In this document: positions 1 through 8,607 of the stretch, piece after piece | Layout of the letters: each line of letters begins with the position of its first letter | Numbering within the stretch: the first letter of the stretch is position 1 | Source of the DNA: Lachnospiraceae bacterium | GTDB taxonomy: Bacteria; Bacillota_A; Clostridia; Lachnospirales; Lachnospiraceae | DNA: 64,000 nt | Assembly: GCA_009911175.1 (NCBI GenBank) | Contig: QXWX01000005.1 | Coordinates: forward strand, 1-64,000 | Direction: 5' to 3' | Translations under genes and position numbers: made by a program | Notes under the pieces: generated by a model | Database searches by the model: none | The model's input: only the letters and a program-made list of their open reading frames with translations | What the model was told of the DNA's origin: nothing

Positions 1-64
1 ATTCGGAAATAGATTCATAAGCATATGTCACGCCGGACTGGTTTTTGTATTTTACAATGGCCAT
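1..64 (-). mobile_element. 5' end of a transposase gene (partial)
   Basis: The first 21 codons of a minus-strand gene run off the window edge. An ATG at 64 follows a strong GGAGGTGAGG ribosome binding site. The N-terminus (MAIVKYKN..GVTYAYESIS) resembles, from memory, the start of DDE transposases of the IS1634-like group common in Lachnospiraceae. Only the N-terminus is visible, so the family is a guess and completeness cannot be judged. Confidence 0.5.
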
Positions 65-120
65 AACCTCACCTCCTAGTCATATATTATAACATATGGC
101 AAGGAGAATGTCAATAGAAA

Positions 121-149
121 CAAGGCATATTTTTTAAAAATATGCCTTG
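121..149. repeat. Perfect AT-rich inverted repeat near the IS-like gene
   Basis: Two 14-bp arms (CAAGGCATATTTTT and its complement) are separated by one base. It lies 57 bp upstream of the transposase-like start, so it could be an end of the element or a bidirectional terminator. No matching copy can be seen because the rest of the element is outside the window. Confidence 0.5.
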
Positions 150-363
150 CAAAAAAATGAGCAAAGATGTGTCTATTCCCACTTTTACTATTCAGTATTT
201 AATGGAATCTGGTCAGGGTCTGACCAGTAACTACGGGATCGGTAAAGTGGCCGCAGATCGTAATGATGGGTTTACATTTCAGAAAAGAGACGGTATAATA
301 GGAATTGCGCTGGTGCGCAAGCAGGTCATCAATTTTCTGGCGAAAATTGGTGACAAATTATAA
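142..363 (+). CDS. Doubtful 73-residue ORF
   Basis: The ORF starts inside the inverted repeat, has no convincing ribosome binding site and matches no family I recognise. It ends 29 bp before the transglutaminase-like gene. It may be a remnant of a gene cut by the neighbouring element, or chance. I list it only because its length is continuous and no competing gene occupies this stretch. Confidence 0.2.
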   Translation: MPCKKMSKDVSIPTFTIQYLMESGQGLTSNYGIGKVAADRNDGFTFQKRDGIIGIALVRKQVINFLAKIGDKL

Positions 364-392
364 ATGAAGCAGAAAACCGTAAAGGAGCTGCA

Positions 393-1613
393 ATGAGAAG
401 GAAGAAAAAAAAGCGGATTTTTCCGTTAGTCTTTATGCTGCTGGTCTGTGTTGGATTCTGCATCTGGGGTGCCAGGGAAGCAGCAACCATCTATTTTCAA
501 AAAGTGCCGGAAAATGTTAATATCATCAAAAATGCCGTCTCTCAGACGATCGAAGAATCCATTCCATTTTCCGAGATCGTCATTGAAGAGTCCGAGGTTT
601 CTTCGGGATTTTATTATCAGCTGTTAAGCGACGGACAGCAGCTGATCTACAAAGAGATCCTGCAGGCAGTACGCGGACAGGCCGAAAGCTTCTATATCCA
701 TACCGGCGATACCAAAGAATTTTCCATGATCTACGAATATCTCCTGTATGACCGCCCGGAGATCTTCTGGTGTACAGGCAGTACCCAGATCACCAGCTAT
801 ACCGACTACTCCGAGGTCCGGCCGGCCTATACCTGCCTGGGTGAGGAGCTGCAGCAGCGTCAGGCGCAGATCGACGCCGCGGCAAACGCCTGCCTGGCCG
901 GCATTGCAGTGGATGCCCCGGAATATGACCGGATCCGCTATGTATTCGAATATCTGGTAAATACCGTGGATTATAACCTGGACTCCCCGGACAACCAGAA
1001 TATTTACAGTTCCCTGGTCAACCGGGTATCTGTCTGTGCCGGCTACTCCCGCGCCGCCCAGTATCTGCTCCAGAGGCTGGGTATTGAATGTATCTACGCC
1101 ATTGGGACAATCCCCCAGCAGGGCCCCCATGCCTGGAACATCGTGCGCTGCAACGGACAATATTATCATATGGATGTGACCTTCGGCGACCCGGTATTTC
1201 TGCAGGAGGAAAATGGGGCCAGCATCCCGCTGGACAGTATCAACTACGGGTATCTGTGCTGTGCGGATTCGGAACTGTACCGAAGCCACACTCCCGAGGC
1301 CGGAATCCCCTATCCGGAATGTCCTTCCATGGATCTGGACTACTATGTGCTGAACGGAATGTATTATGAGGGCTACGACAGCTATGTCATGCTGCTGAAC
1401 ATGAATCAGTCCATTTATGAGATGAGACCTTCCTTTTCCTGTAAGTTTTCCTACAATGACCTCTATCTCCAGGCCCATGACGATATCATCAACAACGTGA
1501 TCCCCCAGGCCGCCCAGACTTTGGCGGTGCACTATGGGCTGGATACGGTGTGGTATACGTATGTGGAGGATCCGATGATGTCGGTGATCACGGTGTATTG
1601 GGGGTATCAGTAA
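393..1613 (+). CDS. Membrane-anchored transglutaminase-like domain protein
   Basis: 406 residues. A basic N-terminus followed by one hydrophobic segment (about residues 9-27) predicts a signal anchor with the rest outside the cell. A transglutaminase-like core sits at about residues 175-265. It shows the Cys of SVCAGYS (about 215), the His of HAWN (about 245) and the Asp of HMDVTFGDP (about 260), the usual Cys-His-Asp triad. The C-terminal 140 residues match nothing I know. The start is supported by AAAGGAGCTGCA before the ATG. Such proteins in Clostridia are usually annotated only by domain. They may act as proteases or cross-linkers at the wall, but the substrate is unknown. The AAA-like gene begins 12 bp downstream, so the two may be co-transcribed. 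Confidence 0.8.
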   Translation: MRRKKKKRIFPLVFMLLVCVGFCIWGAREAATIYFQKVPENVNIIKNAVSQTIEESIPFSEIVIEESEVSSGFYYQLLSDGQQLIYKEILQAVRGQAESFYIHTGDTKEFSMIYEYLLYDRPEIFWCTGSTQITSYTDYSEVRPAYTCLGEELQQRQAQIDAAANACLAGIAVDAPEYDRIRYVFEYLVNTVDYNLDSPDNQNIYSSLVNRVSVCAGYSRAAQYLLQRLGIECIYAIGTIPQQGPHAWNIVRCNGQYYHMDVTFGDPVFLQEENGASIPLDSINYGYLCCADSELYRSHTPEAGIPYPECPSMDLDYYVLNGMYYEGYDSYVMLLNMNQSIYEMRPSFSCKFSYNDLYLQAHDDIINNVIPQAAQTLAVHYGLDTVWYTYVEDPMMSVITVYWGYQ

Positions 1614-1625
1614 TGAAAGGGTTCT

Positions 1626-3179
1626 ATGATGGCAAAATATTTTAACGTGACGGGAATCTGTATTCCGGAAAAGCATTATATGGTGGATATCAGCGCAACC
1701 GTACGCATGATTACGGAAACGCTGGTGGATCGGGGTGCCTATTTTACGATCAACCGGGCCCGCCAATACGGAAAGACCACCACCCTATATCTGTTGGAAA
1801 AAAAGCTCTGCGAGCGCTATCTTGTACTCAGCCTGAGCTTTGAAGCGGCAGACGATCTGTTTGTCTCGGCTTACACCTTTGCCGCGGGCCTTGTCCGAAG
1901 GATCGGGAAAAAATTGAGCATGCAGAACATTCCTGCCGGGGTTTTGAATGCATGGAACGCGCCGCTGTCGAGAGAATTTGCGCTGGAGGATTTCAGCGAC
2001 AAGATTACAGAGCTGTGCAGATCCTGTGAAAAAGGCATCGTTATGATGATTGATGAAGTGGACAAAAGTTCTGATAATCAGATATTTTTGTCCTTTCTCG
2101 GACTGCTCCGGGCAAAATATCTGGAACAGCAGAAAGGCCAGGATCATACCTTCCAATCCGTGATTTTAGCCGGGGTTTATGATATCAAAAATTTAAAGCT
2201 GAAGATACACCCCGGACAGGAAACGAAGTATAACAGCCCCTGGAACATTGCTGCTGATTTTAACATGGATCTGTCCTTGTCCGTTAGCGGAATTGAAGGC
2301 ATGCTTACTGAATACGAGCACGACCACCACACCGGAATGGATGTCCCGCAAATAGCCCGGGCAATCTATGATTATACTTCCGGCTATCCTTATCTGGTCT
2401 CCCGGATCTGCAAGCTGATTGATGAAAATTGCAGCTGGTGCCGGATCGGAGTATCAGAAGCTGTCAGGATGATCTTAAAATCCTCAAATACACTATTTGA
2501 CGATATGCAGAAAAAAATCCTGGATTATCCGGAACTGAAACGGATGATCTATTCGATTCTGTTCGGAGGGAAAAGTTTTCCATATTATCCTGTCAGCCAG
2601 CCTGTGAAGATCGGTGTTTTATTCGGATTCATCAAAGAAGAAGAGGAACGGGCTGTCATTGCCAACCGCATCTTTGAAACCTTTTTCTATGATCTTTTTC
2701 TGGCAGAAGATATTCTGGAAAGCAAGACATATGACACGGCTCTGCAGTCTAGGAACCAGTTTGTAAAAAATGGGATTCTGGATATGGAGTTGATCCTGAT
2801 GAAATTTCTGGAGCATTATCATGAAGTTTATTACGATTGTACGGAAAAATTCGCAGAGGAAAATGGACGGAAGCTGTTTCTTCTATATCTGAAGCCCATC
2901 ATCAATGGAACCGGAAATTATTATATTGAATCCCGGACAAGAAGTATGGGGCGCACCGATGTGGTGATTGATTATCTTGGGCGGCAGACGGTGGTTGAGC
3001 TGAAGATCTGGAGGGGAAATGAATATCATAAACGAGGGGAAGCACAGTTAGTCCGGTATCTGGAGGATTATCATCTGGAGAAGGGGTATTTGCTGAGTTT
3101 TTGCTTCAATCAGAAAAAGAAGATTGGGAAAAATGTGATTCAGAGGGAAGGGAAGACGATTGTGGAGGTTGTGGTGTGA
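1626..3179 (+). CDS. AAA-like ATPase with C-terminal PD-(D/E)XK-type domain
   Basis: 517 residues. The N-terminal part has a P-loop variant (RARQYGKTTTL, about residues 43-53) and a Walker B (GIVMMIDEVDK, about residue 140). This is typical of the AAA-like ATPases often found in expanded families in Clostridia and Bacteroidia. The C-terminal part contains TDVVIDYLG..VVELKIW (about 440-460), matching the D..ExK core of PD-(D/E)XK nuclease-like domains. No transmembrane segment is seen. The biological role of this family is not established; defence or mobile-element roles are speculation. The start codon is uncertain by one residue (tandem ATGs at 1626 and 1629). Confidence 0.75.
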   Translation: MMAKYFNVTGICIPEKHYMVDISATVRMITETLVDRGAYFTINRARQYGKTTTLYLLEKKLCERYLVLSLSFEAADDLFVSAYTFAAGLVRRIGKKLSMQNIPAGVLNAWNAPLSREFALEDFSDKITELCRSCEKGIVMMIDEVDKSSDNQIFLSFLGLLRAKYLEQQKGQDHTFQSVILAGVYDIKNLKLKIHPGQETKYNSPWNIAADFNMDLSLSVSGIEGMLTEYEHDHHTGMDVPQIARAIYDYTSGYPYLVSRICKLIDENCSWCRIGVSEAVRMILKSSNTLFDDMQKKILDYPELKRMIYSILFGGKSFPYYPVSQPVKIGVLFGFIKEEEERAVIANRIFETFFYDLFLAEDILESKTYDTALQSRNQFVKNGILDMELILMKFLEHYHEVYYDCTEKFAEENGRKLFLLYLKPIINGTGNYYIESRTRSMGRTDVVIDYLGRQTVVELKIWRGNEYHKRGEAQLVRYLEDYHLEKGYLLSFCFNQKKKIGKNVIQREGKTIVEVVV

Positions 3180-3196
3180 GATGGATAGACAGCGTA

Positions 3197-3239
3197 GAGA
3201 GGGTAAGGAGGCAGGTAGCGGCGGCCTCCTTACCCTCTC
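3197..3239. terminator. Perfect 16-bp hairpin between convergent transcription units
   Basis: Arms GAGAGGGTAAGGAGGC (3197-3212) and its exact complement (3224-3239) enclose an 11-nt loop. It sits 17 bp after the stop of the ATPase gene and faces the end of the minus-strand polysaccharide operon. No T-tract follows on either strand, so this is not a classical intrinsic terminator, but its position suits a bidirectional transcription boundary. The remaining 180 bp to the end of pseG show nothing I can identify. Confidence 0.5.
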
Positions 3240-3418
3240 CTGTCGCTGAAAATTTATGATGTAAATGGCAGGTCAATCATATAGCTGACGGGAGTGTAGA
3301 ATTACAGTTCCGTTTTGAGCCACGTGCAATTCGATCCTCTGGCGCAATAAATCTGTTCATGATTTAATTCCCAATTGTATCATATTCTGGCAAAGAATCC
3401 CCTTCTTCACGGCAGGAA

Positions 3419-4504
3419 TCACATATTTTTTCTAAGCTCTTTTACTATCCTCTCTGCCCCCCTGCCGTCAACTAACCTTCTCTGCCGTTCTGAAATTCTA
3501 CATCGTTCCTGATAATTTTTTGCTAAATCTATTGCTGTATAAATCGTTTTTTCGGACAATTTTTCCACTCCTAATTTCCTTATATCACCTACGGACATTA
3601 GTATCCCTTGCTTCATAAACACTCTTGCTCCAGGAATTTGATTGTCCGCAAGTACATAAGTCACTGTTGGGGTCTGAGTTGCACATAGCTCATATAACGT
3701 AGAGCCTGCTGCAGAAATAGCTAAGTCAGCATTACTCATAAGTATTTGCATATTGGTAACATTCGTGTAAATATGTATTATTTGATTTAACTCGGCATAT
3801 TTTTTTAATTCTTCCAAATCATCATTCAATGCACCAATAACAAAATCGAATATGAAATCTGAAAATAGTTTACTATGATTTGCAAGATATTGTGCAATAT
3901 TTTTAGCCATATGATCCGGATCCGCCCCACCTGTAGATATAAGTATTCTATTTGACTCCTTATTTACAACTCTTTTGGGTAATTTTTGGAACTCCTTGCG
4001 AAGAGGTGCAAAATGCGTTCCCAATAATAATACTGGAATCTTTCTCTTCGCCTCATGATATAATTTCCTATATTCTTCCTCTCTCTCAACTCCATAAATA
4101 TTATAATTAATAAGAATATCACATGGATATGCAAATGCCAACACATCATCTATATATACTAATTTGCTTCCCACAGCACTACATAACTCTTGCAAAGCAG
4201 TAAGATACGATACAGAAGCAGTATACGAGTCAACAAAAAGGAAATGTGGTTTATGTTGTTCCAGCAAATCCTTCATATGTGGAATGTCATTATCCATATT
4301 TTTATAATCAGTATGAAGAATAACGCTCTCATGATTATGTTCCTTTATAACAGAAGCAAACGTACTATCTGAGGTTGCAAAAATACAATGTGTTTTTATT
4401 TTTTCTTCAAATTTATATAAACTGAAGGCATCGGCAATTGATAAGCAACGCATAATATGTCCCGCTCCGATATTTTTGTTCCCATCACAACGAAAAATCA
4501 CCAT
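3419..4504 (-). CDS. pseG: UDP-sugar hydrolase of pseudaminic acid synthesis (PseG-like)
   Basis: 361 residues. It begins with a motif (FRCDGNKNIGAGHIMRC) characteristic of PseG, which cleaves UDP from UDP-2,4-diacetamido-2,4,6-trideoxy-beta-L-altropyranose to release the free sugar used by PseI. A glycosyltransferase-B-like C-terminal half with AISAAGSTLYELCATQTPTVTY (about 265-285) fits the family. I chose ATG 4504, preceded by AGGGG, over the upstream GTG. It is the last gene of the minus-strand operon, 2 bp after the decayed SGNH gene. It lies about 12 kb from the other pse genes but in the same direction. PseG separates the pseudaminic from the legionaminic route, so it strongly shapes the pathway call. 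Confidence 0.85.
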   Translation of the reverse strand: MVIFRCDGNKNIGAGHIMRCLSIADAFSLYKFEEKIKTHCIFATSDSTFASVIKEHNHESVILHTDYKNMDNDIPHMKDLLEQHKPHFLFVDSYTASVSYLTALQELCSAVGSKLVYIDDVLAFAYPCDILINYNIYGVEREEEYRKLYHEAKRKIPVLLLGTHFAPLRKEFQKLPKRVVNKESNRILISTGGADPDHMAKNIAQYLANHSKLFSDFIFDFVIGALNDDLEELKKYAELNQIIHIYTNVTNMQILMSNADLAISAAGSTLYELCATQTPTVTYVLADNQIPGARVFMKQGILMSVGDIRKLGVEKLSEKTIYTAIDLAKNYQERCRISERQRRLVDGRGAERIVKELRKNM

Positions 4505-4518
4505 AGTTTTCCACACCC

Positions 4519-5388
4519 CTATTTAATTTCTAAATCATCACACAAAGCACATCCATTTTTTTCTATCCACTGCATTAAATCATCTACTAGAAGTTCTGTT
4601 CTGATTGACGCACCCGCATCATTTAAATGTAGTACGTTTCCGTAAAAATACTTATAATCTAGCATATAATTTCTATAATCGGAAATAACTGTACAATCAA
4701 TTTCTTTCTGAAGTTGATCTTGAAATATTTCATATTCAACTCGATCAGGTGCATATTGGCCGACACAAATTGGATAGGCAGCAACTAAAAGAGTTGCCCC
4801 TTTATTTTTGCAGTAATTATTCAGTTGATTTATTCTCTTGATAAAATCTTTTCCAATTATAGAAATATACTCATCTGCGCTGAAATCTGTCTCGTTTTTT
4901 CCTCTGGGATTTGTATTATCTCCATATTTATAAAAACATTTTTCCATATTCTCTGTGACTAACATAATCCCATAGATCATAATGGTTCTCAATTACAGTC
5001 CATGCAAGAACAGGATCTACAATTCTGTCATATTCGTCAAAATCAGTATGACTCACAATAACAATGTCATTTTTTCTATATATTTTTTAGCCATACTTTC
5101 ATGGAATTCATTTCCTAAACTTCCGTGAAGTCCCAAATTAACTACTGGCATTCCAACTGAATTTTCAATTTTTTCTGAATCAATTCCAAATGCCAGATTT
5201 GAATTCCCAATAAGAATAATTTTCGGTTCCTCTATCATTTCAATCCTGTTTATTTTATCAATTATTGATGCATCATATCCATATAAATATTGCGGTGATA
5301 CAATATTCAAAAATAGACCATCAATACATACCATGGACGCCGCCACAAGTATAACAAGTAATATAATTTTCTGTAAAAACTTTTTCAT
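4519..5388 (-). pseudogene. SGNH-type O-acylation partner protein, frame-disrupted
   Basis: Two open pieces (5388-5053 and 4992-4519) plus the stretch between them read as one protein if two single-base changes are made. One extra A in the A6 run near 5071-5076 joins KKYIEK to NDIVIVSHTDFDEYD. One fewer base in the A5/T5 runs near 4935-4945 joins SHREYGKMF to YKYGDNTNPRGK. The product has an N-terminal membrane segment, a GNSN block (about residue 60) and a C-terminal HLNDAGA block. This is the layout of DltD/PatB-like SGNH proteins that work with MBOAT acyltransferases. It directly follows the MBOAT gene, the usual pairing. As written, no full-length protein can be made. Confidence 0.7.
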
Positions 5389-6397
5389 TAGTTATATCCC
5401 TTCAAAATTGAAAATGCACCATGCCATAATCCGCTGACCAAAAAAGTCAACATAATATTAAAAGAATATCTAATATTTCCTTTTCTATTTCCACCTAAAG
5501 GAATATAAATGTAGTCTTTTAACCACGACGATAAAGATATATGCCAACTAGACCAAAAATCTTTAATTGAAGCTGAAAAGTATGGACTTTTAAAATTTTC
5601 TATTAAGTCAATACCAAATAATTTTGCTGTTCCACAAGCAATATCCGAATATCCTGAAAAATCACAATAAATCTGTATTCCAAAACTAAAAGTTGCTATA
5701 ACTAATGGAAAACCTGAATATAGCGCAAGATTTCCCCATACATTATCTACTGCAATCCCCAGAGTATCTGCAATCACTATTTTCTTAAAATATCCCCATG
5801 CCATTAGTTTTAACCCATATGATGCCTGATAATAATTAAACTTATGCTGTTTACTGATTTGAGGTAGCAAATGATCAGCTCGTTCTATAGGTCCAGCTAC
5901 CAATTGTGGAAAAAAAGAAATAAACGTAGCATATTTTGAAAAGTCCTTTACCGAACTGATTCCCCCCGATAAATATCTGCAACATAACCAATACATTGGA
6001 AGGTATAAAATGAAATGCCCACAGGAAGTACTAAATTTAGGGTATTAAATCTACTTCCACTTCCCAGGATTTCAAAAAAAGTATCTATTACACCAATTGT
6101 AAAATTATAATACTTAAAAATAAAAATTAAAATTACAGAAAATAAAACACATACTACACACCATATTTTGCTTCCTTTTGAATTCCCTCTTTTTTTCTCA
6201 TATTCTATTTTTATTCCAAAAAAATATGTTATAAATATCTCTGCAAAGAAAAGTAAGAAATATTTCCAATTCCAACACGAATAAAACAGAAAACTTGCAA
6301 ACATTAAAATATAATTTCTATATACTGGATAAACCAACCAATAAGAAGCAAATACGATTGGAAGAAAAGCCACATATTGAAATGAGTTAAAAAACAT
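5388..6397 (-). pseudogene. MBOAT-family O-acyltransferase, frameshifted and C-terminally short
   Basis: The two open pieces are 6397-5948 and 5996-5388. The first ends ..GYVADIYRGESVR; the second continues the family sequence KDFSKYATFISFFPQLVAGPIERA. Adding one G to the G6 run (plus-strand C6 at 5962-5967) restores the frame as ADIYRGGISSVKDFSK. The conserved MBOAT His is present in VSGLWHGA, but the protein stops nine residues later. The family normally continues about 100 residues more, so a 3' deletion is also likely. ATG 6397 has GGGAGACTTCTC upstream. The enzyme would transfer acyl groups, usually acetyl, to an exported polysaccharide together with the SGNH partner that follows. Present state: probably non-functional, or phase-off. 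Confidence 0.75.
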
Positions 6398-6485
6398 GAG
6401 AAGTCTCCCATAAAACACTGCAATTTCTTGTTTACTAAGCTCAAATTACTTTATTATTAACTACACATATTCTTATATATTCTAT

Positions 6486-7319
6486 TCATAAAGTACTTAA
6501 TCTCATTATCTGTCTGATTTTGGAATCATCCCCCCATACTGCTTTTGAATCATAAGGTCTATCGGGAAATGCCCCATACTGCAATTTGATATCATATCCG
6601 TTCTCACGGATAAACCGCTCAACCCTGTCAGATAGCTTTTCTGGCCTACCAGTACATATATTAATAATTCCATTCACTTTATCTTGACCTACAGATGCAG
6701 AAACCTGTGTACAAAATTCATCATAATCTATAAAGTCAAACTGATTTAATCCTTGAGTGAATGGGAAAATTTTCTTTCCTTCTTTTACAGATGCTGTAAT
6801 TTTAGAAAAAACAGAACTCCCATATTTTGAATTTCCTACAATATAATAACCTCGAAGCCATTGGAATATTATATGTTTTTGTTTGCAAATCATTTCTGTT
6901 AATTCACGAACCGCATTTTTACTAATACCATAAGGAGTAACAGGATTACAAGGTGTATCTTCCTTAATACTTCCCTCAAAATATCCAATCTCATGCATTG
7001 AGCCCATAACTGCTATTCGTGAAACTCCTGATTCTGCCATTTTTTTTATAAATTCATAATGCATTGGCAAATCTGTAATATGTACATCTGAATAATGAAC
7101 AAATCCATCTCTCCATGCCAGATGGAGTAATACATCAGGCATACCGAAGAATATGTAAGGATTATCGATTGCAAATAGATCACACATTTCTTTTTCTGCA
7201 CGTTCATCTATCCTGTCTGTAGTGAAGTCGGTTGCTATCACATTATGCCCAGCATCTAGTACTTTACGAACTATTCCTTGTCCCAAATATCCATTGGCAC
7301 CTGTTATAAGAATTTTCAT
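6486..7319 (-). CDS. NAD(P)-dependent sugar epimerase/reductase (SDR family)
   Basis: 277 residues. The N-terminal nucleotide-binding motif (TGANGYLGQG) and a YGISK active-site block (about residue 142) are typical of extended SDR enzymes that act on nucleotide sugars. No substrate can be assigned. It lies between the GDSL hydrolase and the decayed O-acylation pair, in the same direction. The ribosome binding site AGGAAGG precedes the ATG. The C-terminus ends abruptly at MRLSTL. An alternative frame there would add about 13 residues (IKYFMNRIYKNMCS), so a small late frameshift is possible but not shown. Confidence 0.75.
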   Translation of the reverse strand: MKILITGANGYLGQGIVRKVLDAGHNVIATDFTTDRIDERAEKEMCDLFAIDNPYIFFGMPDVLLHLAWRDGFVHYSDVHITDLPMHYEFIKKMAESGVSRIAVMGSMHEIGYFEGSIKEDTPCNPVTPYGISKNAVRELTEMICKQKHIIFQWLRGYYIVGNSKYGSSVFSKITASVKEGKKIFPFTQGLNQFDFIDYDEFCTQVSASVGQDKVNGIINICTGRPEKLSDRVERFIRENGYDIKLQYGAFPDRPYDSKAVWGDDSKIRQIMRLSTL

Positions 7320-7393
7320 AATATTGTATCCTTCCTTTTACTAGCAATTTCAATATCTTTTTCACTATTTGAAATTTGTTATCTAAAATCTGC

Positions 7394-8563
7394 TTATTCA
7401 TATACATCTAAATAATAGATTGTCTGATTCATTTTTATTTTTTGATTTTCTCTTATGAATAATGGTAAAATAGAACTCAAATACAATTGATGCGCAAAAT
7501 CAGTTGGATGATGCATATAGTCTGCTGTTAAATCTTCATATATATTCTTTTTTTCTGACGCAAGTTTGAAAACATTATAAATATCTGCAAAATAAATATT
7601 TTCATCATTAGCAATTTTTTTCAATATCTGGTTATAAGATATAGTATCGTCTTCGATCTCTAATATCCAGTCTGGATTCTGTTGAAAAAAGCCCACTAAT
7701 GCAACATCGATTTGGTTTTTCTTTAATTCATTAACCGCCTTTCGTATAGTTTTTTCAAAACACTCCAAATTCTCTATATTAGCATTAAGATGATCGTTCA
7801 TTCCAAATTCTATTAAAACAACATCTGGATTTTCAGTGATTACATTATCAATGTATTCTTCTAAATATTCCGAACAACCACCACCCTTTGTAAATAACTT
7901 AATAGTAACATCGTTTTTATATATTTTCTCTATTTCTGTTTTTAAATATCCCAAAAAAGCACATTGGGTTTGATCTCCTTTATAATATTCGGCAGTTGTT
8001 TGTGCTCCGGCTGCGATACTATCTCCTATAAGACTGATTTTTATAGGCTTTCCTGACAAAAGTTTTTGATGTATAGTATCTGATAAAAACGTACTTGCTG
8101 GTATATGTTCATTTTTCAAAAAATATAAATAATCTACATAAATCTGATAATATATATTTAGCTCCGGATTTCTAATAGGTTCATTAGAAAACAAAAATTT
8201 ATTATTTTTATCATAAGAAACTGTATGTAATTTATAATCAGGAATTTGTGAATTATTTAATCTTCTAATAGTACCTTTTCTATAATCTATTTCATAGTCA
8301 ACACCTTCTGTATATGAAATAATTTTTCCATTAGAATTATATCCATAGACTCTGGTTACTTTTAGTGGTGAAAACATAAAAGTTTTCTCTTCAATTCCTG
8401 TCAATGAAAATGATTCACCATTTATCTTTTTGAATCCAAATGGGCTAATTATAAATAAAAACAATATACATACCAGAAAACAAACTATCTTTTTTGCATG
8501 TGGATTCTTGATTTTAAATTCTTCTAACAAATCTTCAAAATGTACAAGTTTATCTAAAGTCAT
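7394..8563 (-). CDS. Membrane-anchored SGNH/GDSL hydrolase
   Basis: 389 residues. A hydrophobic segment at about residues 25-43 follows a charged N-terminus, predicting an extracellular enzyme. The SGNH blocks are visible: SLIGDSIAAG (block I, about 178), a Gly in KGGGCSEY (block II), FGMND (block III, about 253) and a late D..H segment (TADYMHHPTD, about 350). Such enzymes remove or transfer acyl groups on carbohydrates. Unlike the decayed SGNH gene at 4519-5388, this one is intact. It may de-O-acetylate or modify the polysaccharide made by this operon. It lies 44 bp after the flippase gene. Confidence 0.75.
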   Translation of the reverse strand: MTLDKLVHFEDLLEEFKIKNPHAKKIVCFLVCILFLFIISPFGFKKINGESFSLTGIEEKTFMFSPLKVTRVYGYNSNGKIISYTEGVDYEIDYRKGTIRRLNNSQIPDYKLHTVSYDKNNKFLFSNEPIRNPELNIYYQIYVDYLYFLKNEHIPASTFLSDTIHQKLLSGKPIKISLIGDSIAAGAQTTAEYYKGDQTQCAFLGYLKTEIEKIYKNDVTIKLFTKGGGCSEYLEEYIDNVITENPDVVLIEFGMNDHLNANIENLECFEKTIRKAVNELKKNQIDVALVGFFQQNPDWILEIEDDTISYNQILKKIANDENIYFADIYNVFKLASEKKNIYEDLTADYMHHPTDFAHQLYLSSILPLFIRENQKIKMNQTIYYLDVYE

Positions 8564-8607
8564 TGATCATACCTGGAAATACCATACTCACTCTCTTCTC
8601 AAATTAC

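Noticed and set aside
624..1766. Long open frame (380 codons) on the minus strand
   Set aside because: It is antisense to the transglutaminase-like gene, whose catalytic motifs and ribosome binding site are clear. The antisense product is His/Arg/Ile-rich with no domain.
3240..3418. Possible gene remnant between the ATPase gene and pseG
   Set aside because: A short plus-strand frame (IADGSVELQFRFEPRAI..) looks slightly like the tail of a recombinase, but it is under 30 codons and cannot be supported.
5948..5996. Programmed frameshifting in the MBOAT gene
   Set aside because: The G6 run lacks a recognisable shift site with stimulating structure, and the gene is also truncated downstream, so programmed frameshifting is unlikely.
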